DNA of 64,000 nucleotides from Corbicula japonica (taxonomy: Eukaryota > Mollusca > Bivalvia > Venerida > Cyrenidae). Positions 19,472 through 29,821 of this stretch are shown here, in pieces. The stretch spans positions 11,653,338 through 11,717,337 of the forward strand of contig JAZAYU010000012.1 of NCBI GenBank assembly GCA_038501625.1, written 5' to 3'. Both the position numbers and the translations under genes were made by a program. The first letter of the stretch is position 1. Each line of letters starts with the position of its first letter. Below the pieces are notes generated by a model. That model saw nothing but the letters and a program-made list of their open reading frames with translations. It was not told the DNA's origin and searched no databases.

Positions 19472-21690
19472 TTTATTTTTAGAAGGTTACATATTAAGTT
19501 TGAACAAAAGGATGTCAATCTTATTTACAATATGGCCTTCTTAATAAAATAACAATTACAAACAATTCTATAAAAACAGCAACATTAAATGTTAATTTAA
19601 AAAAAAAACATTTGACATTCACAACAGACAGACACTCATTAAAAATATGAGAAATAGTATATTAATTAATTACATCAAGATTGCGACAGATTAAATAGAT
19701 ATTGTTTCAAAAGATGCTTAACCACTTCTGTGCCGATGGGCCAATCTGGGCCAATCTTATAAAACTACGTTCAGTGCCGACGGGCCAATCTGGGCCAATT
19801 TGGAAGTCCGTATTATAGTCAGTTTTTTTTCTGTCTATTTACCTATTAAACCAATTTCATCCCATAACAGTTGTTTATACACATTTTCGACTCATTTACG
19901 TGACGTCAGAATAAGTCAATCCCGTTATATGCAATGATTTCCCGATATTAACGTACGTTAAAATTATTTTGACGTTACGTTGGAAACGAATTGATTAAAA
20001 CAGAAATTCCCATTAATTGCCATATAAAATATCAGTTGTATCACTTTTATGAAAAACCAGTGCGAGTAATGATCATGGTCAAGTACGCGCAGATGGGATA
20101 CGAAATTAGAAATATATTATTATTTTAAATGTTTCAATAGCAAAACTATTTATTTTTCCCTCAAAACTGTGTCTTTCCTATGCAGTCTTGAAAAAGTCAA
20201 CCGCTAGGAATATATATTCAACTTCCCGTTAACTCGTTTAAGATAAACAAAGTCCACACAGCAACTTCAATACTTCAGAACCGTAAAATCAGCCATATAT
20301 ACGTAATATAGAAATGAAATAATAACGCCAAATCTCGCGCAGATATATTGACGTAACTACGTCTTTTAATTTGTCACTCAACGTTGCGTTATTTCGCAAA
20401 CATGGCTATACTTTGGATTCGCGTCTTTCACCCATTTTTATGTGCACAAATCTTTAGACAAATTGATGTATGATGTAAAAGACTTTGCGCAAGAGTTCTT
20501 GAATTCGTCCAAGTTGTTTGCCGTTAACAATATCTAAGAAGAGAGGATTGATAGAATGTTTTAAGTTCTCAAACCTCGGACTCTTCCATATGATTTAACT
20601 TTCACAAAATACCAAACGTTTCGGAGTGAGAATGATTCGACTAGGATTTTGTGGATTTCTTTCCATGTTATCTTATATTTTTGTTGCTGATTGTTGTAAC
20701 TTTTAACATCAGGAATCACCGGCGAAAATGTATAACATATAAATGTTTGGCGATTCCAAATAAGGGTTGAAAATGAAGACAACCTAATTAAACCTTATAC
20801 AATTTATATTACAAACGATATATTTGGTGTTCGCATTATGAGCCAATCACAATCTCGGCTTTGACAACATTTTTGTAGCTCGGTAACGTGCAAGCCAAGA
20901 ACTAGTCGGACGGTGGAGGCAGTCATTTTTGTGGAGCATATATAAGCCAGTTCCATATTTGTCTGTTGTTTTTAGATCGATGTGCCCTTTAAGCATGTGC
21001 GCTGTAACTAAATGACAACTGGGGTGGCTCTTTGCTCCATGATAGCTACGCAAACTATTATAGGGAAGTCGGGAACTAGATTAGCTTTTTTCGACATTTG
21101 AAGCTTACGTCATAAATCCGAGTTATCAATATTGTATGTTTTAAAAGAAAATCTTTAAAAGAAACTTGATCAATGTAACAAAATAAACCCTTTTCTCCAT
21201 CGGCTTAGGCTATTATCTCGTACAGTGTTGCAACTGTAACTTAGCTTGTCATTTCTTCTTTAATTGTCCCAATTTCAAAGTAGAATCTTACTTTTTGATT
21301 CTTTACGTGACTATGATATAACTATAAATGTATTTAATATTTAAATTACTATTTGGTAATGATTCCTTACAGAATCAGATTGTTTATGGAGTTGAAAACT
21401 AGAAGCGCCGCGTGGTATTTACATCTGTATTGAAAAGGAAGCCATTTCAGTTCTTTGAAAAGAGAGGATGACGGTGTTCGGTAAGATTTGCATAAAATGA
21501 TACGAGCAACGACATCGGTAACGGGTAATTTTACTGATAACATTACAGACTATATGTATGGGGGGATTTTTGAAGAGTAAATATTTTTACATTCAACTTT
21601 CGGTTTGAAAATAAAAATGTTTTTCGGTATCATTTAAATATTTGATATGATATTGACTAATCACTGTAAGACGTTGTAGAAAAGTGCGCG
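19472..21690. other. intergenic, short duplication only
   Basis: At 19728-19805 the phrase GTGCCGATGGGCCAATCTGG occurs twice with one difference. The minus-strand frames at 20561-20782 and 20847-21053 match no family I know. No other feature was recognised. Confidence 0.45.
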
Positions 21691-22005
21691 GAATCTTTGT
21701 CTTTTTTTCTAGACGATTCAAACAGCGATTTCAAAGTTCTGAGGCAAACGGTATTTCTTTTTCATTTTCAGGGTTTTATGCTGTGAAAGTATTGCGATTT
21801 TCCATCAAATATGAGCTTCCGAACGAAGAGACATCCTCAAAACACTATATCGTATTTCTCCAATTATGTTTGGCTGATAATTCGTATTAATGTCAGATTA
21901 TAAGGAATAAAAAAATGTTCTGCCATTGAAACCGAAAGTAGACATGGAGTCTTTTTAGAATTTCTTAAATACCCGAACATTATTTTAAAGAATCGTCACA
22001 TGGTA
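21690..22005. mobile_element. diverged relative of the TTAA palindromic MITE
   Basis: It contains the phrases CTAGACGATTCAAACAGC, AGTTCTGAGGCAAACGGTAT and TTGAAACCGAAAGTAGACAT, and AATTTCTTAAATACCC...AACATTATTTT, matching the middle and right half of the MITE copy at 27962-28776. The termini are not clear. Confidence 0.5.
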
Positions 22006-22425
22006 TTGTAGAATAGCATTCACCTGGTATATGTATGGGTTTTTAAAGTATATTTTCCATAAATTTAAGAATCATAATGCAAAGTTTGTTTCAGTGTGTA
22101 CTAGTTTGGTAACTTGAGCTAATTCCGACGGAAGTAAATATACCGGGGTATATATTAATTTTATATCTATAGCATAATAGCCATAATGATTACCTCTTTC
22201 TAGAAATTACGTTTCTTGTTAAAATAAACAAGTGAAAAAAAGTTTAATAAAATAATTACCAGAGATTAAATCTAACGCAGGACTCCAGATCCACACTTCT
22301 TCCTTGACTGTGTATGCGCATATACGATAAAACAGCAAGAAAACCAAGTGAGCCTTGTGAACGGAAGTTAAGTTCGTGGTTCTCGCCACTTACATGGATT
22401 ATTTCCTTTTTCATCCTACAGTATG

Positions 22426-22534
<109 letters not shown>

Positions 22535-22654
22535 GAAACTCGTATGCGTTAAGGGGTCACAAGCACGCTTCTTGGGTGGGGTCATGCACAAGCTCTGAAT
22601 GAGTGTTTCTTTGAAAGTTAAGTTATTTGCACAAAAAGATTAAACTATTCATAT

Positions 22655-22850
22655 TACACTTACCACGCCGCCTAGCCCCGGGTTGAGCGCAACTTAATAT
22701 TTACACCAATTACCAGTACAATTTTGATCCATCGCAAACGATGGTATGCATATGGCGGTGAACATGGAGCCTTAAATGCGGTATTTTCAGATAAATACCA
22801 TTCCATGTTCAGCGGCGTATGGTCTCCAGATAAGAGTTCCATCAAAATAT
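22655..22850 (+). repeat. dispersed repeat family (CCGCCTAGCCCCGGGTT core)
   Basis: Matches 51990-52180 closely: the GC-rich core, then TTGATCCATC, the GGCGGTGAACATGG block and TACCATTCCATGTTCAGCGG. Non-coding. Confidence 0.75.
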
Positions 22851-24384
22851 TTTGAAATACAAAACCGGAAAAGGGCTGGTTGAACGTCTTTCTCGAATTT
22901 CTTCAAGTTGGCTTTCATTTCAATATTATCTCAGCAAATTATTGTTGTTGGAGATATTGAACAGCTTTTGCACGTGTTACTTTTGATGATGATCATAAAA
23001 TTGTTTTTCGTATTGTGAATAGAAGCAGATGATTTTATACGTAAAATTCACTCATGTTTATGTTATAAGTTGTGTGTTATTTTCAATATTTGCTACATAA
23101 ATTATTCAGAGAGCATTCGCAATTATACGATCTAATGTTCATTTTGATCTAAAAAAAATTCTGCGAATATTTCGCGATAAAACATAAAATGGTTTCGTAA
23201 CGAGATAATGAACACGGTACCTAATTTTTTTTTGCATTTGAGATGCACAAACAAATTTGAAGATGAAACGTTTTATCCGGAGTTCCGGCGTTTCCATTGT
23301 ACCCTACGTTACCCTAAAATTTTGACGTAAAACGACGTCTATCTGATATCAAAAGACCAGATACGTTGAATTAGTCTTGGATCGGTAATAGGAGAGATTA
23401 GTTACCAGACTAGCACATGGAAAAGTTCATGCATTATATGGCAAGATGGTGAAAATGTAAGTTTTGTGGAACCACTGTCGACTTTTCAACAAATTTCTTA
23501 GGTTTAACCGATTATTTGTCGTATTTTAACCGACGTATTTTGCTTTTGAACTTGACGTTCACTGATTATTTGTAGAAATTATACTGATTAAAAAGCCGAA
23601 CAGGGTAGCCCTGACTAGACAAGTGTACACCCGGACCATACAAGTATAGACCCGGCCGGACGAATGTTGAATCTGATCGGAAAAACTTTAGAGCCCCAAT
23701 ACAATTTATTGTACTTGTAATCTTCAAATTTAATTTATACTATCTTAAAATAACTGATATCAAATGATAATTATTTGCAAAATTATTTTGCATTTGTTTC
23801 AAATAAATTGAATGGTGGAGCATCCACTCCTCTCAGACAGCTGTTCTTAAAAGCATAAACAGAATTTAAAGATGGGTCAGATCTAAAACAAACATTTTAT
23901 TGAGTGTATATTTTGGTATTGTTTCTTATGGACACTAGTATATTATGAAACGCATTACTACGTATAACGTCTTTACTGGGCTCAAAGGCTTTTTGCCAGC
24001 CGCTGGATATATAGCCATTCCTGATATTCGTCTTTCACGTTTTGTTTTCAAATACCACAATTAATAACAGCACTAGAGAAACCATCAAGAACACCATGGC
24101 AAGAATAAAAGAAGTTGATCGAGGGTGAATGTTTTATTTTTTTTAAAGTTCTGTAAAATCTTTCTAATTTTATTATTAAGTTCTTCGAAAACTAGCAAAA
24201 CGTATTTGTTCATTTTTGGTACCGATACCCTTGTGTAATGACTCTATAAATTAAAATATTTAACATTGTTACAGGCTCTATCAAAGCAAATAAGTTAAAG
24301 TGAATTTAATTTTAACTAACCTTAAAAAATATTATTCATAAAACAATTAATAAAACTTAGATGAAAACAGGTTAGTGGGGGTTC
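22851..24384. other. intergenic, nothing recognised
   Basis: AT-rich, no coherent coding frame and no clear repeat. Around 23590-23680 there is a GC-richer patch (ACACCCGGACCATACAAGTA) with a weak internal duplication. Confidence 0.4.
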
Positions 24385-24564
24385 TTAGCATCAAACACGT
24401 TTACAACTGTGATAAGGGTAATTTTTTGTCAAATGATGTTATATTTAAACTGGTCCTGAAATAAGAGTAAAACAAAAATAGCTACAAAATGAAACGAACT
24501 TAAAATAAAAGAATCATAAACTACTAAGGATACAAATAAATATGTTAAAAGGTGAAATATGCAG

Positions 24565-24795
24565 GAATCAACATACCAAGAAAACACAGCCTCACAACGC
24601 AGACAAAATGTAGATAACATAAGGAAAAGAGGGCGTGGGTTTATTAGAATATCAGTTTCGAATAACACAGTACAAAAGCATTTACGAAAAAAATAGAACC
24701 TCTAGGGTTACCGTCTTGGAACGGCAAAACAAATTCGCCGCTTGGAGTTAAACAAGGTTCTAGGGTGCACAAACTTTACACTTGCCCCAACAGGT
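24565..24795 (+). repeat. dispersed repeat (GGAACGGTCAGTGGCAAAAC family), split by the LINE
   Basis: Contains CTTGGAACGGCAAAACAAAT, GGTTCTAGGGTGCACAA and CCCCAACAGGTTCTCATATG. Better copies are at 41395-41850, 42050-42255, 49795-50085 and 52205-52425. The family text stops after TATGAACAAAC at ~24809 and a tail of it (TGTTGTATGCAAAAGCACTC) reappears near 27060, so the LINE inserted inside this copy. Confidence 0.6.
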
Positions 24796-26845
24796 TCTCA
24801 TATGAACAAACATGCCATGCCATATTCGTTGACACCAACATGTGTGCCACACGTCACAAACCAGCAAAGCGTACCTTATACATGTGGGGAAAGGCCAACA
24901 TCAATACCATTAAACAAAAAAGCAAAGCCCTATCAGACACCTTAATAGAGAAAATCAATAACTCCACAGACATTAACTACATCTGGTCTATTTTTAAGGA
25001 CGGCTGCCAGAAGATCATTGAAGATGAAGTCCCCATCGCCAGAGCTCCCAGAAATTTAATCAGCCATGGATTAACCGGGATATAAGGCATACCACCAGAT
25101 TGAAAAGACGATGGTTTCGGCGGGCTAAAAATTCCAACTTCCCATCTGACTGGTCCAAATATAAAGACATTAAAAGGAAAGCCCAGCGCCTATGCAGATC
25201 TGCCCATGATGCCCACGTTTCAGACATGCTTCAGCCAGACCACAAGAACCCAAAAGTATTCTGGAACTACATAAAATCCAAGAAGAAAGATAACTTCGGT
25301 GTGTCCTCTCTTAAGAAGGATGGGTTGGCATACAGCGATAGCAAACAGAAAGCCGAACTACTGAATGACCAGTTCACCTCTGTTTTTACGAAAGAACTTG
25401 GCTCAGCGTCCTTCTCTTTCACCAAGCCACCTGCCATCCCTAAACACCATACAAGTCACAACCAAGGGCGTCCAGAAGCTTCTGTCGAGTCTTCAACCAC
25501 ATAAGGCTCCAGGACCAGACAAAATACCAACTAGACTCCTAAAAGTCGCCTCAGCAGAGTTGTCACCAGGCCTAGCAAAACTTTACCAATTGTCTATGGA
25601 TCAAGGCCAGATCCCACTTGATTGGAAAACTGCCCTTGTCACACCAGTCTTCAAAAAGGGAAATCGTTCCTAACCATCAAACTACAGACCAATCTCCCTA
25701 ACATCTGTCTCCTGCAAGGTATTAGAACATATCATTTTTAGCAACATCATGTCTCACTTTGACTCACACAACATCCTCTCTGACTACCAACATGGGTTCA
25801 GAAAAAAGCGCTCCTGTGACACCCAACTACTTATAACCATCAATGATTTAGCTAAAGGAACAGATGATAACCATCAGATTGACGCAATACTTCTTGATTT
25901 TTCCAAAGCATTCGATAAAATTCCACATTCCCGTCTACTTCAGAAACTGGATCACTACGGCATAAGGGGCACAACTCACTCCTGGATTAAAGACTTTCTT
26001 TCGTCACGTACACAACAAGTTGTCCTAGAGGGCTCCACCTCAGCTACCTCACCAGTGACCTCTGGCGTACCTCAGGGCAGCGACCTACCCACCAAAGTCA
26101 AATCAACAGCCCGGCTTTTCGCTGATGATTGCCTTCTCTATCGTATCATCCGTAGCCCTGATGATTCACGCCAACTCCACATCACCACGAAAAGAATCCT
26201 GTCATCAATACCTATAACATATATATGGCAAAATCCTCAACACTGTGGACCATGCTAAATACCTTGGTGTTACCATCTCCTCAAACCTCCCTTGGAAAAA
26301 GCATATTGATAACATCACCAAAAAAGCCAATTCTACAATGTCCTTTATTAGGCGCAACATAAGATCCAGTCCACCAAGCGCCAAGTCCAATGCTTTCAAG
26401 ACGTATGTCCGACCTACTGTTGAATACGCCTCATCAGTCTGGTCCCCCTATTCAGAGAGTCATATCAACCAGCTAGAAATGGTGCAACGTCGCGCTGCAA
26501 GATTGGTGAAACATGACTACGCAAGAACAAGCAGCGTAACTGACATGCTCACTGATCTCAAATGGGACACCCTTCAGCATCGACACAACAACACCAGAAT
26601 TACCATGTTCTACAAAATTATTCACAACCTTGTGGACATAACACCGGATCCACCCTTAGTCAGTGCCAAAACCACCAGAGGACACAACCAACGCTTCAGC
26701 CAAATCAGAGCCCGCACCTCCATCGTCCAGAACAGTTTTTCCCCGCAACCATTGTACTGTGGAACAACCTACCACAAGTTGCTGTTGATCAGGCCAGCCT
26801 GGATGCCTTCCAATCGGCTCTGGCCCAGCAAAACACAAAATACTA
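24790..26845 (+). pseudogene. non-LTR retrotransposon (Jockey/CR1-like LINE), 5'-truncated reverse transcriptase
   Basis: Successive frames give the linker MWGKANINTIKQKSK (near 24880), RLKRRWFRRAKNSN (25105), LQPHKAPGPDKIPTRLLK (25490), SDYQHGFRKKRSCDTQLL (25780), ILLDFSKAFDKIPHSRLL, SGVPQGS (26058) and LFADDCLLYR (26117). The C-terminal part DHAKYLGVTISSNLPWKKHI, YVRPTVEYASSVWSP and MVQRRAARLV follows (26245-26560). This is the reverse transcriptase and C-terminal region of the Jockey/CR1 group; the catalytic FADD is intact. The endonuclease is absent. SGVPQGS runs straight into DLPTKV, deleting the usual VLGPLLFL..YIN segment, and frames shift near 25085, 25500, 25670 and 26230. It cannot be active. 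Confidence 0.9.
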
Positions 26846-27109
26846 ATAACAAGGAGGTGTTTTTATCCATTTTATCTTAGACTGTGAATAGTGCATCTTT
26901 TACTTTGGAAACAGTCAGTCCTGCTTGCTACGTATGTACATACAATTTTATCCAATTGCGAGTATACTCCCTACGGAGTGAGGCATTCACTGAAGATGAT
27001 GATGAAACAAGTAAAAGTTCTCTTGGTGAAAGAAATAGAACCGACATATCAAATCTACAATGTTGTATGCAAAAGCACTCAAACAATAAAATGTATACAA
27101 ATTGCTAGA

Positions 27110-27957
27110 AATAATTAAACAAATCAAATGGTCATAAAGCAAATTGTTTTTTCAACAGACGATCGAAATCGCATCAACCCTATCTGTCATTTCGGTTGAT
27201 AAGTAGTAACGTTTCAAGTTTTCAAGCTTTGCTTATTGTAATTATAACATCTACTATAATCACCAATAAATACATTAAAACGAATAGTGTTAATCTTGTA
27301 TATCATTAGGATACAACAAGATGATAGCAGAACTGTCAAAACAATCTCATCATGCACTCTGCTATATATCCTGTCCGCTCCTCCATCAGTTAACAATACC
27401 GCTAAGCGACTTCGCTCTAGTTAACGAACTATCATCCTTTCCGCTGGACTTCTTATCATCCTTAAACGAAATGAAAACGAGTATCAAAACCAAAGCTCTT
27501 AAACAGCTGAGTTTAAAACTAAACTGTTTTACTTAAAGAACTCCATCATCTGTCACCAGGGTTATGAAAAGGTACTAAATAAAGCAGCTAGCATAACTGA
27601 GTAATAAAAGATAGGAAAGTGCTTACAGCTTTGAAAATTATAGGTAACAAATAGAAATAAGTAGTCTAGCAATATATTTTTCTTAATATATTTAGGCCGA
27701 AAGTGATAATCCTGTGTGTTATATTGAGAAATGGTTACACTCTCTGCTTGTAACGGAAGGCTTTTCATGTCCAATGTGTTATTCACTTTAAAACTATGTA
27801 TTGCTGCACTTTTGAACGTAACGATTATTTTTTAAGCTTCTACACTCACTTTTTATGCCAGTTTTATGAAAGACGGATAATCAATAAATTCACGGAGAAA
27901 TAATAAATTCAAATTGTCTGTAACAAGCATAATACTACGTTCAATAAAAATGTTATA
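27110..27957. other. intergenic, nothing recognised
   Basis: Short open frames on both strands have no family resemblance. No repeat was noticed. Confidence 0.45.
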
Positions 27958-27961
27958 TTAA

Positions 27962-28776
27962 GGGGGCACTAACATTGCTAATGACGATAACTGAATTTTG
28001 GGGAAAATACTCATTGCCACCTAGATTTTAGTGAAGAAATGTATTTATCTAAGGATATTCTAAAGTTGGCATGCTCGGTTTAGTCCAATTCATGTTCTAA
28101 TTACCAAGCACATACTAAAACAAAAGAAATTCGTTGGCATGAGAACTTTGAAATTCATGGACAATATACCAAAACGACTCATACCTGAAATAAGTATATG
28201 CTGATCTACAATAAGTTGTAACAATTCGTCAAAATAATATAAGGTTTTCAAGAAATCCATGAAAGACTTACTTCCTGATCTACTTTCGGTTTGAAGGTCG
28301 ACCCATTTTGATGTACTACTTAAAATTTCTGACATCATTTTAACAGACGACCGCAAACTATTGTAAATACGTGTTTGCGCGATATCTGTAACATTTTTCT
28401 AGACGTTTAAAGCAGCCAATTTAGAGTTCTTTTGCAAACGGTATTTCCTTTTTGTGTGTTCTATGTAAAAATGCATTTTTCAAACAACTTGAGCGTCCAA
28501 ACATAAATACAGCCACATGACACTATGTTTCCTTACTTTCATTGGTCTGCCAGTGGGTAGTTATGTCGATTTTTGAAAAGATACATCAAAATGATCTGTC
28601 CTTGAAACCGAAAGTAGACCAGGAAGTAAGTTTTTCTTGAATTTCTTAAAACCCTAACATTATTTTGAGTGTATAATTAGATAATTACATTTTTTACTAA
28701 AATCTGTGAGTATTTTCCCCAAAATGCCTTTTTGAAATTTTAGCCAGTTTTCGCCATGTGCAATGTAAGTGTCCCC
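27962..28776. mobile_element. TTAA-flanked palindromic MITE, copy 1 (815 bp)
   Basis: Bounded by TTAA at 27958-27961 and 28777-28780. The termini are GGGGGCACT and AGTGTCCCC. Both arms carry matching blocks in opposite orientation: TTGCCACCTAGATTTTAGT against ACTAAAATCTGTGAG, and CTTACTTCCTGATCTACTTT against AGTAGACCAGGAAGTAAG. The centre (about 28310-28590) is unique to this copy and resembles 21690-22005. TTAA duplication suggests mobilisation by a piggyBac-type transposase. Confidence 0.85.
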
Positions 28777-28930
28777 TTAATAACTCATGGCTGTGAGGAG
28801 GACTTAGTATATTGACAACCCGAGAAATGTGTAATGACATTACATGGCGTTAATGGTGGTCAATATCCTATGACAACCTAGTCGTCTTGTGCTGTTTATT
28901 TTACTATATCAAACAATATAAACGGTTTAA

Positions 28931-29632
28931 GGTATCGCAAACATTACAAATGGCGAAGACAGGCTAAAATTTCAAAAAATGAATTTTGGGGGAAATACTT
29001 ATTGCCACCTAGATTTTAGTAAATAAATGGATTTAGCTATGGATGTAGTAAATGTTTGCAAGCTCAGTTTAGTCTAATTCATGTTCTAATTACCCAGCAC
29101 ATACTAAAACAAAAGAAAAACCATTTGCATGAGAACTCTGAAATTAATGAACAATATACCAAAGCAAGTCATACCTGAAATAAGTATATGCTGGTCTACA
29201 ATGTTTAGTGCCAATTAATCAAAATAATGTTAGGGTTTTTAAGAAATTCAAGGAAAACTTACTTCCTACTTTCACTTTCTACTTTCACTTTGAACCAGGA
29301 AGTAAGATTTCCTTGAATTTCTTGAAACCCCTAACATTATTTTGACGAATTGGCACTAAACATTGTAGACCAGCATATACTTATTTCAGGTATGAGTTGC
29401 TTTGGTATATTGTTCATGAATTTCAGAGTTCTCATGCAAACGGTTTTTCTTTTGTTTTAGTATGTGCTTGGTAATTAGAAAATGAATTAGACTAAATTGA
29501 GCTTGTAAATATTTACAACATCCATAGCTAAATACATTTCTTTACTAAAATCTAGGTGGCAATAAGTATTTTCCCCAAAATTCATTTTTGAAATTTTAGC
29601 CTGTTTTCGCCATTTGCAATGTTTGCGACCTC
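28931..29632. mobile_element. TTAA-flanked palindromic MITE, copy 2 (702 bp)
   Basis: TTAA at 28927-28930 and 29633-29636. The termini are GGTATCGCAAACATT and AATGTTTGCGACCTC. The two arms (~340 bp each) are near-perfect reverse complements, with a short centre around 29275-29290 (CACTTTCTACTTTCACTTTG). Its right edge lies 44 bp from the stop codon of the BIR gene, in or just past that gene's 3' UTR. Confidence 0.9.
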
Positions 29633-29642
29633 TTAATGAACA

Positions 29643-29648
29643 TTTATT
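29643..29648 (-). terminator. poly(A) signal of BIR gene 1
   Basis: The minus strand reads GAGAATAAATGTT, an AATAAA 28 nt after the stop codon. The palindromic MITE begins 7 bp farther, so the cleavage site would fall in or at the edge of the MITE. Confidence 0.5.
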
Positions 29649-29675
29649 CTCGTCTAATATTATGTACTCTTACTT

Positions 29676-29821
29676 TCATATGCAGTCCGGGTTAAGTTTT
29701 CTGTGTTCCTCTATCGGGTCGTCATTTTGGTTAAATTTGTACATGGTTTTGTTGCATCTCGTGCATTTCACCATGTCATTAACAATAATCCTTGTATCAC
29801 CTTCTGTTATCTCCATCGGTC
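29676..29821 (-). CDS. BIR gene 1, coding exon 2 (zinc-ligand half of the BIR)
   Basis: Acceptor TTTATTTCAG/GA at 29822. It encodes PMEITEGDTRIIVNDMVKC through LNPDCI and stops at 29676. It has the same length (146 nt) and phase as the last exon of BIR gene 2. Confidence 0.88.
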
